Shown here: piece after piece, positions 1 through 6,162 of the stretch
Layout of the letters: every line of letters starts with the position of its first letter
Numbering within the stretch: the stretch's first letter is position 1
Assembly (NCBI GenBank): GCA_002049885.1
Contig: MVCS01000097.1
Coordinates: 1 to 7,880 of the forward strand
Source: Planctomycetales bacterium 4484_123
GTDB lineage: Bacteria > Planctomycetota > Phycisphaerae > SM23-33
Reading direction: 5' to 3'
DNA: 7,880 nt
Position numbers and translations under genes: made by a program
The notes under the pieces: model-generated
What the model saw: only the letters and a program-made list of their open reading frames with translations
Database searches by the model: none
Told to the model about the DNA's origin: nothing

Positions 1-1289
1 TGGAGGCGGATCTGCGCCACCAGGTCGGCAGAGCATATGTGCTCCTTCTCGCGCTCCGAGTCCCGAACGAAATAGATGTCCGGCAGGATGACCTTGTCCG
101 CGACGCCGAAGCTGCGGGCGAAGTCCTTCAGCAGGAAGCGCGTGCGCGAGTGCTGGTGGGGCTGGAAGACGCACCACAGCCGCTCGGGGCCGTAGCGGTC
201 GGCGATGGCACGCAGCGTGGTCTGGACCTCGGTGGGATGGTGGGCGTAGTCGTCCATGACCACGATGCCGCTGCACTCGGCCCGGACGGTCATGCGCCGG
301 TGGACCCCCAGAAAGCCGCCCAGGGCACGGGATATCTCCTCCGGACCCAGCCCGCCGTGGTGCAGCAGTCCGGCGGCGGCCAGGGCATTGTACACCTGGT
401 GCAGCCCGGCCACCTGGAGACAGACCCGGCAGAACCGCCGCCCGCGGAAGAGCACGTCGAAGCTGTACCGGCCCGCCTCGCAGGACAGCCGGCCCGCGCT
501 CCAGCGGCAGTCCGGCCGGAGGCCGAAGGTCTGCACCTCGCAGGCCGCCTCAGCGGTGGCCTCAGCCGTCTCACGCTGCTCGCCGTTGGCCACCAGCACG
601 CCGTGCGGCGGGACCTTCGCCGCAAAGGCGCGAAAGGCCTCGATGACGGAATCCAGGTCGGGATAGCAGTCCGGGTGGTCCTCTTCGATGTTCAGTATCG
701 CCGCCAGCGAGGGCGAGAGGTTCAGGAACGAGCGGTCGTACTCGCAGGCCTCGGCCACGAAGTGCGGCCCGGCACCCACGCCGCTGGGCCCGCCGAGCTG
801 CGGCACCGTGGCGCCCACGATGAACGACGGGTCCCTGCCGGCGGTCGAGAGGGCGTAGGCCACCATGGCGGTGGTCGTGCTCTTGCCGTGGGTGCCGGCC
901 ACCGCGATGCCACAGCGCTGGCTCATAAGCCGGCCGAGCATCTGGCTGTACTTCAGGACCTCGCAGCCGCGCTTACGAGCCGCCAGCAACTCCGGGTTGG
1001 CCTCGCGAATGGCGGCGGAGTAAACGACCAGGTCCAGCTCCTCTGGCAGGTTCTCGGCCTGCTGGCCCACGTGGACCGCCGCGCCCCGGGCGGAGAGCTT
1101 CTCCAGCGTGGCCGATGGCACGCTGTCCGAGCCGCTGACGATCGCGCCCAAATCAAGCAGTTGCCGCGCCAGGGCGCGCATACCTGAACCGGCGACGCCG
1201 ATGAGGTGGACGCGCTTGCCGGCATAGGCGCTGGCGGGGGCATCTGAGGTGGCGGAGTTCCGTTCCGACCTGGTCATCGGTCTGTGCAT
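1..1289 (-). CDS. murC: UDP-N-acetylmuramate:L-alanine ligase MurC, C-terminal end cut by window
   Basis: First cytoplasmic Mur ligase; it attaches L-Ala to UDP-MurNAc using ATP. The frame runs open from ATG 1289 off the low-coordinate edge, giving 429 codons; a full MurC is about 450-490 residues, so only the end of domain 3 is missing. After a Ser/Ala-rich leader of about 24 residues comes KRVHLIGVAGSGMRALA (25-41), the UDP-binding glycine loop (GVAGSGM where many have GIGGxGM). Then follow the P-loop GTHGKSTTT (132-140), EACEYDRSF (180-188), NIEEDHPDCY (200-209), the conserved H297 and N301 in LHQVYNALAA, DDYAHHPTEV (346-355) and QPHQHSRTR (376-384). These separate MurC from MurD, MurE and MurF. 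A second in-frame ATG at 1277 is possible, but AGGG at 1297-1300 favours 1289. I translated the whole stretch by hand and found no internal stop. Confidence 0.95.
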   Translation of the reverse strand, partial: MHRPMTRSERNSATSDAPASAYAGKRVHLIGVAGSGMRALARQLLDLGAIVSGSDSVPSATLEKLSARGAAVHVGQQAENLPEELDLVVYSAAIREANPELLAARKRGCEVLKYSQMLGRLMSQRCGIAVAGTHGKSTTTAMVAYALSTAGRDPSFIVGATVPQLGGPSGVGAGPHFVAEACEYDRSFLNLSPSLAAILNIEEDHPDCYPDLDSVIEAFRAFAAKVPPHGVLVANGEQRETAEATAEAACEVQTFGLRPDCRWSAGRLSCEAGRYSFDVLFRGRRFCRVCLQVAGLHQVYNALAAAGLLHHGGLGPEEISRALGGFLGVHRRMTVRAECSGIVVMDDYAHHPTEVQTTLRAIADRYGPERLWCVFQPHQHSRTRFLLKDFARSFGVADKVILPDIYFVRDSEREKEHICSADLVAQIRL

Positions 1290-1388
1290 GGTATGACCCT
1301 GCAAGGGCTGGTGTCAATCCGCACCGCGTCCGTGCGGCGCGCCTCGAAAGCCTATATACGTGTTATCGCCTCCGGTGCGTCTCGGGCT
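1290..1388. other. murG-murC intergenic region with AT-rich patch and inverted repeat
   Basis: This 99-base gap is one of the two longest in the window. It has an AT-rich island at about 1351-1367 (contains CTATATACGTGTTAT on the plus strand) inside otherwise GC-rich DNA. Seven-base arms CGCACCG (1320-1326) and CGGTGCG (1373-1379) are exact reverse complements with a 46-base spacer. On the minus strand a TTGACA hexamer (1312-1317) lies upstream of murC, but no good -10 box is placed correctly. An internal promoter for murC and downstream genes is possible but not shown. AGGG (1297-1300), seven bases before the murC ATG, is a plausible ribosome site. Confidence 0.4.
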
Positions 1389-2267
1389 TTAACCGCGGGC
1401 CAGCCACCGGGCGATTGCCTCCGCCGCACCGGCTCGCTCCCGACCGGCTGAGGCCTGCCGCATCGCCTCCAGCCGCCGCCGGTCGCTCAGCAGCGGTAAC
1501 AGCGCCGACCGCAACGACGAGGCGTTGGCGGCCGGGTCGGTCTTGTCCTCGACGGCAAGGGCCGCACCGGCCGAAACCAGCTCCTCGGCGTTCAGCCACT
1601 GTTGCCGGTCGCGGTGGTAGGGGTACGGCATGAACACCGCCGGGACGCCGGTGACGGCCAGCTCGCCCACCGTGCACGCGCCGGCCCGGCAGAGGGCCAC
1701 ATCGGCGGCCGCATATGCCAGCTCCATCCGCTCGCAGAACTCCATCGCCACGTGATGCACGGTCGAGCCACACCACTCGGCCTGCACCTCGGCGAGCTTG
1801 CCCGGCCCGGTGAGGTGGAGCACCTGCCAGTCGGCCGAGAGGGCCTCAAGGTCGGCCCGCAGGGCGGCGACGGCGCGGTTGATGTTCTCCGCGCCCTGGC
1901 TGCCGGCCATCACCAGCAGGGTCCTCGCCGCCAGGCAAGTCACGGGCACTGCGGCGAAGCCACCCAACCCCAGCACTGCCCTGGGGCGGAGGTCGCGCAG
2001 CAGCCTCCGGGCCAGCCGCCAGGAGGCGGCCACCGAAGCCAGGAAGCCGCCCCAGCCGCGCAGGCCCCGCGGAAGCGGGCGGATTGGCTGAGGCACGACG
2101 GCGTGCGCGGTGGGCGAGAGGATTCGGCGGTCGATGGGCCGGCTGGAGCAGGCGAAGACGACCCTTGCCGCCGGCTGCACCGTCGCCAGTCTTTCCGCCA
2201 CGGCCAGGGCAGGCAGCAGGTGGCCACCCGTTCCGCCGCCGGCGAAGATGTACAGCGTGCCGGGCAC
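1389..2267 (-). CDS. murG: MurG lipid II synthase with central segment missing
   Basis: Membrane-associated GT-B glycosyltransferase that adds GlcNAc from UDP-GlcNAc to lipid I, making lipid II. The N-terminal Rossmann domain has FAGGGTGGHLLPALAVAERL (8-27) and VLGLGGFAAVPVTCLAAR (98-115). The C-terminal domain has LLVMAGSQGAENINRA (117-132), YAAADVALCRAGACTVGELA (185-204, with the usual UDP-GlcNAc-contacting glutamate E202) and MPYPYHRDRQQ (213-223). The product is only 292 residues against about 355-365 normally. The deficit is internal: residue 115 (LAAR) is followed directly by TLLVMAGSQGA, skipping about 65-70 residues that usually contain LGIPxxxHEQN, the GNPVR motif and the interdomain linker. 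The frame is intact through the join and no other frame nearby encodes the missing part. The start is GTG 2267, two bases after the ftsW stop. Whether the protein can work is doubtful; identity as a murG locus is clear. Confidence 0.9.
   Translation of the reverse strand: MPGTLYIFAGGGTGGHLLPALAVAERLATVQPAARVVFACSSRPIDRRILSPTAHAVVPQPIRPLPRGLRGWGGFLASVAASWRLARRLLRDLRPRAVLGLGGFAAVPVTCLAARTLLVMAGSQGAENINRAVAALRADLEALSADWQVLHLTGPGKLAEVQAEWCGSTVHHVAMEFCERMELAYAAADVALCRAGACTVGELAVTGVPAVFMPYPYHRDRQQWLNAEELVSAGAALAVEDKTDPAANASSLRSALLPLLSDRRRLEAMRQASAGRERAGAAEAIARWLARG
1920..1925 (-). other. Junction of apparent in-frame internal deletion in murG
   Basis: Codons 115 (AGG, 1925-1923) and 116 (ACC, 1922-1920) join the end of the MurG N-terminal-domain glycine motif to the GSQGA strand of the C-terminal domain. 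By comparison with E. coli MurG as remembered (LAAW near 112-115, RVLVVGGSQG near 184-193), roughly 68 residues, about 204 bases, are absent. The alignment is from memory, so the exact endpoints may shift by a few residues. Confidence 0.75.
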
Positions 2268-2269
2268 CT

Positions 2270-3448
2270 TTAGCGCGACCCCGCCAGCCCGGGCGTCGCC
2301 GCCTCGGGCGGTTCGATTTCCTCACGCCGGCAAGCCGTCACGGAGACCACCATCGCGGTGGCAGCAGACGCGACCAGCAGCGATGTTCCACCGGCCGAGA
2401 CGAACGGCAGCGCGATGCCCGTCGGCGGAAGCCACTTGACGTTCACGGCGATGTGCATGGCCGCCTGAAGGGCTATGAGAAAGCCGAGCCCGCCGGCCAG
2501 CAGAGCGCCGAAGCGGTCAGTGGCACGCATCACCGCCAGGCGGACCAGACACAGCCACAACAGCAACAGGCCGACCAGGCCGGCCATGCCCGCCGCCCCC
2601 ATCTCCTCGCAGACGATGGAGAAGATGAAGTCCGTGCTGTCCTCGGGCAGGTAGCCGTACTTGGCCACCCCGCCGCCCAGCCCGGCAGGCTCAGCCCCGC
2701 AGGCGATGGAGATCAGCGCCTGGTTGGGCTGGTAGGCTTCAGGGAGGTTGGACGTAACCGGCACCACCATGGCCCTCATGCGGTCCCAGCGGTGCTCGTC
2801 GCGATACACGAAGGCGTAGAAACCTATCCCGCCCAGGACCAGCGGCAGCCAGAAGTGATACCACGGAACGCCCGCCACGAGCATGACCACCCCGGCGGCC
2901 AGGCCGATTATCACCGCCGTGCCGAAGTCCTGCGTCACCACCAGCCCGCAGGCCAGGGCCACCAGGGCCATGGCCGGCAGAAAAGTGCGGCGGAAGTCAC
3001 GCAGCCGCTCGCGCCGCCGGCTGAGGAAGGCAGCCAGTGCCACCAGGACGGCGAACTTCAACAGCTCGGAGGGCTGGAACCCCACCGGCCCCCAGCGCAG
3101 CCATCGCAGCCGATTGCCCACGGCATGGCCCTTCACCAACACCAGCGTCGAACTGACCACGGCCAGCGCCAGCAACACACACCACAGGCGAGCCCTGCCA
3201 ATGAACCAGCGATAGTCGAACCGCCACAGCGTCAGCAGCACCACCACGGCGGCTGCGGCGAAGAGCAACTGGCGCAGCTCCCGGCGGTAGTACCAATGAC
3301 TCACCCGGCCCCGGCCAGCGGCGGTGGAATAGACCATCACCACGCCCAGGGCCACCAATGCCAGTGCGGTGAGGATGAGCCCCTGTCCCAACAGGTTTTC
3401 CCGCAGCGGCACCCGCCGGACCGTCGTGCCGTCCTTGGCCTCGTCCAT
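2270..3448 (-). CDS. ftsW: Septal peptidoglycan glycosyltransferase FtsW (SEDS family)
   Basis: SEDS-family membrane protein that polymerises lipid II into glycan strands with its partner class B PBP, probably the FtsI-like protein encoded upstream. The product is 392 residues, normal for FtsW, with about ten hydrophobic segments. Family motifs: GNRLRWLRWGPVGFQPSE (111-128), a SEDS hallmark; TQDFGTAV (172-179), where the usual residue is DLGTA; NQALISIA (242-249); KYGYLPEDSTDFIF (263-276), where D273 matches the essential extracellular-loop aspartate of the family; CEEMG; and LPPTGIALPFVSAGGTSL (340-357). The small loop ACGAEPAGLGGG (249-260) replaces the more usual GGxWGxGLG and is about a residue shorter. 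FtsW rather than RodA is favoured by the location in the mur cluster next to murG. ATG 3448 has a strong Shine-Dalgarno. The stop TAA is two bases before the murG GTG, suggesting coupling. Confidence 0.93.
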   Translation of the reverse strand: MDEAKDGTTVRRVPLRENLLGQGLILTALALVALGVVMVYSTAAGRGRVSHWYYRRELRQLLFAAAAVVVLLTLWRFDYRWFIGRARLWCVLLALAVVSSTLVLVKGHAVGNRLRWLRWGPVGFQPSELLKFAVLVALAAFLSRRRERLRDFRRTFLPAMALVALACGLVVTQDFGTAVIIGLAAGVVMLVAGVPWYHFWLPLVLGGIGFYAFVYRDEHRWDRMRAMVVPVTSNLPEAYQPNQALISIACGAEPAGLGGGVAKYGYLPEDSTDFIFSIVCEEMGAAGMAGLVGLLLLWLCLVRLAVMRATDRFGALLAGGLGFLIALQAAMHIAVNVKWLPPTGIALPFVSAGGTSLLVASAATAMVVSVTACRREEIEPPEAATPGLAGSR

Positions 3449-3452
3449 CGTG

Positions 3453-3460
3453 CCTCCCCT
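3453..3460 (-). promoter_or_regulatory. Strong ribosome binding site for ftsW
   Basis: AGGGGAGG lies four bases before the ftsW ATG (3448-3446). It is the clearest Shine-Dalgarno sequence in the window and sits in the 47-base mraY-ftsW gap, so ftsW probably initiates independently of mraY translation. Confidence 0.7.
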
Positions 3461-3495
3461 GCCTCACAAGCCCGCAGCGCGGGTCGGCCCGTGAC

Positions 3496-4725
3496 CTATC
3501 GCAGCGTCAAGGTCGCCAGGGCCACCGCGGCGCAGATCACGCATAACAGCCAGAACCGCACCACCACCTTGTTCTCCGCCCAGCCCAGCAAGTGAAAATG
3601 ATGGTGCACGGGCGCGCAGCGGAACAACCGGCGCCCGCCGTTGAGCTTTCCCCCGGTGGATTTGAAATACGCCACCTGGAGGATGACGCTGACGGCCTCC
3701 ATGACGAACACCCCGCCGGCGATGAACAGCATCACCTCCTGCCGGGTCACCACCGCGATGTAGCCGATCAATCCGCCCAGCGGCAGCGAGCCGGTGTCGC
3801 CCATGAACACCTGGGCCGGCAGACAGTTGTACCACAGGAAGCCCAGGCAGGAGCCGATCATGGCCGCGCACAGCACCGTCAGCTCGGCCGCCTGGGGCAC
3901 AAAGGGCAGGCGGAACTGGTTGGCCCAGTTGCGCACACCGGCGATCCACGCCAGCAGCAGGAACACGCCGGTGACGGTAATCATGCACCCGGTGGCCAGC
4001 CCATCCATGCCGTCGGTGAGGTTCACTGCATTGGACGAGCCCACCATCACCAGCATGGTAATGACGACGAACCCCAGCAGGTGCAGCCTCACCGGGTCGG
4101 CCTGGAAGGGAAAGTAGAAGTGCCGCACCGCATTGATCTGCCGGCCCGCGAAGTCCACGTATTCGCTGCGGCTGCCGTGACGGTAGATGAAACCCGCCAG
4201 CAGCACCGCCAGGGCGACCTGGAAGAGGATCTTCTGGTACATCCGCAAGCCGTCGCGCGTGACGGGCGCCTCAGGCGCGTCGGCTGCCTCCGCCCGCAGC
4301 CGGGCCGCACGCAGCTTCAGCCAATCATCCACACCGCCCAGCACCCCCAGCCAGACCATCACCATGAAGGCCATGCGAACGTACATGCTGCTCACGTCGG
4401 CGAAGAGATAGGTCCCGGCGGCGATGGCCAGCACGATCAATATCCCGCCCATCGTCGGCGTGGCGGACTTGTGCCGGGTCAGCTCGTTCAAGGCGGTGTG
4501 GTCGAACTCCGGCCTGTCGCCCAGCTTCTTGCGAATCAGGTAGCGAATCGTCCGCGGACTGAGCACGGCCACGATGAAGAAGCTGGAGACGGCGGCACAG
4601 ACCATACGCAGGATGAGCTTCTGGCCACCGAATAGCGGGTACAACAGCCGGCGGGCCAGCACCACCGCCAGCACGGCCAGGACCGCCGTCGCCAACCGCG
4701 CCGCCCAGGTTCTCCCCAGCTTCAT
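3496..4725 (-). CDS. mraY: Phospho-MurNAc-pentapeptide transferase MraY
   Basis: Polytopic membrane enzyme that transfers phospho-MurNAc-pentapeptide from UDP to undecaprenyl phosphate, making lipid I. Family signatures are all present: SATPTMGG (87-94), the first aspartate pair in GGVDDWLKL (130-138), SSNAVNLTDGMDGLATG (230-246), FMGDTGSLPLGG (307-318) and APVHHHFHLLGWAENKVVVR (371-390) with the HHH cytoplasmic loop. Many hydrophobic segments alternate with short charged loops. At 409 residues it is longer than the usual 320-370: the N-terminus is extended by about 15 residues, and there is an Ala/Glu-rich insertion at about 140-157 before RDGLRMYQK. The frame stays open far upstream inside murF, but the start is set by ATG 4725, which overlaps the murF stop as TGATG. 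AAGG (4736-4739) is a plausible ribosome site. murD would normally follow; here ftsW begins 47 bases on. Confidence 0.96.
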   Translation of the reverse strand: MKLGRTWAARLATAVLAVLAVVLARRLLYPLFGGQKLILRMVCAAVSSFFIVAVLSPRTIRYLIRKKLGDRPEFDHTALNELTRHKSATPTMGGILIVLAIAAGTYLFADVSSMYVRMAFMVMVWLGVLGGVDDWLKLRAARLRAEAADAPEAPVTRDGLRMYQKILFQVALAVLLAGFIYRHGSRSEYVDFAGRQINAVRHFYFPFQADPVRLHLLGFVVITMLVMVGSSNAVNLTDGMDGLATGCMITVTGVFLLLAWIAGVRNWANQFRLPFVPQAAELTVLCAAMIGSCLGFLWYNCLPAQVFMGDTGSLPLGGLIGYIAVVTRQEVMLFIAGGVFVMEAVSVILQVAYFKSTGGKLNGGRRLFRCAPVHHHFHLLGWAENKVVVRFWLLCVICAAVALATLTLR

Positions 4726-6149
4726 CACCCGCGAGCCTTCTTCCTTCGTGATCGGGTGCCAGCCTTCCGCGGCGAAAAGGCCCGACGGATCGCCTCCACC
4801 AGCCGCTGCATCTCCATCGCGTGCGAGCCCTTCACCAACACCACGTCGCCTGCCTTCAGCGTCTTCGGCACGGCCCGGCAGGCCTTGGCGACTGACTCCA
4901 CCTGCCTGACCTCCGCGGCGCCGGCCTCGGCCGCAGTCGCGGCCGCGATCTGACCCAGCTTGCCCACCCCCACCAGCAGCCCCAGCCCAACTGTCGCCAG
5001 CCACCGGCCGCAGTCGCGATGCATATCCGCACTGGCCGGACCCAGCTCCAGCATGTCGCCGAGCACCAGCACGCGGCGCTGGGCCGGGTAGGCCACCAGG
5101 ACATCCACCGCCGCCGCCAGCGACGCCGGGTTGGCGTTGTAGGTGTCGTCGATGATCAGCACCGGCCCGGCCTGGACGGGCTGGAGGCGCATCTCCAGAC
5201 CGGTGAAACCCACCAGGGCCGAGGCCGCCTCGTCCTGGTCGAAGCCGAAGCGCTGGGCGACGGCGATGGCGGCAAGGGCGTTCAACGCGTTGTGCGAGCC
5301 GGGGACGGACAGTTCGAACCACGCCCGGCCATTGAGTTCGAACCGCCCCCCACCGGGGCGGGCCTCGTACCCGGTGAGCCTAAGCTCGGCCGAGTCGTCC
5401 CTGCCGAAGCGGACGAGGTTCACCTCGTATGCGCGCAGGGCCCGGCCCAGTTCTGGGCTGTCGGCCGTCACCACCGCCATCCCGCCGGGCGCCAGGCCGG
5501 TCAACAACGAGGCCTTCTCCCTGGCCACGTGCTCCAGGTCGATCAACCCTTCCAGGTGAACCTTGGCGACCGAGGTGACCACCGCGACGTTGGGCTTGAC
5601 GATCCGTGCCAGGGCGGCGACCTCCCCCAGGGCGTTGGTGCCGACCTCGCAGACGACATAGTCGTCGTCGGGCGCCACCGAGAAGATGGTCAACGGCACG
5701 CCCACGGCGTTGTTGAAGCTGCGCGGGGCCGCCCGGCCCTTCAGCCTGCGCGAGAGAATGTGGTGAATCATGGCCTTGACCGTGGTCTTGCCGTTGGAAC
5801 CGGTAACGGCCACCACCGAGGTCGCCAGATGGCTGCGGCAATGGGCGGCCAGGTCGCCCAAAGCGGCCGTGGTGTCCGCCACGCCGATGACACCGCCCTC
5901 GAACCGGCTCAAGACCGACTCGGGAAGCTCCACCGCCTGGTCCACGACCGCCGCCACGCACCCGGCCGAGGCCGCCTCGGCCAGGAAGTCGTGCCCGTCG
6001 AAGTTCCGCCCGCGCAAGGCCACGAACAGGTCCCCGGGACGAGCGGTGCGGGTGTCGGCCGAGACACCCTCCACCGACACGGGCCGGGCGGGCCAGCGCC
6101 ACCGGCCGCGAACGGCCTGACGAATCTCCTCGGGCGCCAAGTTCCTCAT
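4725..6149 (-). CDS. murF: UDP-MurNAc-tripeptide:D-Ala-D-Ala ligase MurF
   Basis: Last cytoplasmic Mur ligase; it joins D-Ala-D-Ala to the UDP-MurNAc tripeptide to give the pentapeptide used by MraY. The product has 474 residues, a normal length. Visible motifs in order: SADTRTARPGDLFVALRG (30-47) in the N-terminal UDP-MurNAc domain, P-loop TGSNGKTT (116-123), SFNNAVGVPLT (144-154), CEVGTNALGE (167-176), SHNALNALAA (285-294), DDTYNANP (334-341), LGDMLELG (363-370) and LVKGSHAMEM (438-447). The frame is open further upstream into murE, but MRNLAPEEI at 6149 is the natural start, with GTG immediately before it (6152) as an alternative. A weak AAGAA lies just upstream in the 13-base murE-murF gap. 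The stop TGA shares its A with the mraY ATG, so the two genes are probably translationally coupled. The C-terminus ends in a basic tail (residues about 460-474, RK-rich) that is probably disordered. Confidence 0.95.
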   Translation of the reverse strand: MRNLAPEEIRQAVRGRWRWPARPVSVEGVSADTRTARPGDLFVALRGRNFDGHDFLAEAASAGCVAAVVDQAVELPESVLSRFEGGVIGVADTTAALGDLAAHCRSHLATSVVAVTGSNGKTTVKAMIHHILSRRLKGRAAPRSFNNAVGVPLTIFSVAPDDDYVVCEVGTNALGEVAALARIVKPNVAVVTSVAKVHLEGLIDLEHVAREKASLLTGLAPGGMAVVTADSPELGRALRAYEVNLVRFGRDDSAELRLTGYEARPGGGRFELNGRAWFELSVPGSHNALNALAAIAVAQRFGFDQDEAASALVGFTGLEMRLQPVQAGPVLIIDDTYNANPASLAAAVDVLVAYPAQRRVLVLGDMLELGPASADMHRDCGRWLATVGLGLLVGVGKLGQIAAATAAEAGAAEVRQVESVAKACRAVPKTLKAGDVVLVKGSHAMEMQRLVEAIRRAFSPRKAGTRSRRKKARG

Positions 6150-6162
6150 CACGATTCTTATA

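Noticed and set aside
1290..1317. Sigma-70 promoter for murC from the TTGACA at 1312-1317
   Set aside because: The only -10 candidate at suitable spacing is CATACC, a poor match lying directly against the start codon, so it is not called as a promoter.
1389..2267. murG as a frameshifted pseudogene
   Set aside because: Both halves are in the same frame with no stop between them, so a frameshift is not the cause; an in-frame deletion or natural reduction fits better.
3470..3484. Short hairpin CCCGC-AGC-GCGGG after mraY as a terminator
   Set aside because: The stem is only five to six base pairs, there is no T-run after it, and ftsW follows immediately in the same operon.
2084..3595. Long plus-strand open frame of about 500 codons opposite ftsW and the end of mraY
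   Set aside because: Composition is rich in Gln, His, Arg and Pro with no recognisable domain, and it lies antisense to a clear FtsW. It is the expected shadow of GC-rich coding DNA. Similar plus-strand frames opposite murC (39-1187), mraY (3592-4635), murF (5019-6236) and murE (6214-7701) were rejected for the same reason.
4726..5322. N-terminal extension of mraY into murF, giving a 608-residue frame
   Set aside because: The extension is an out-of-frame reading of murF, low-complexity Arg/Gly/Ala, and real MraY homology begins at MKLGRTW with an ATG overlapping the murF stop.
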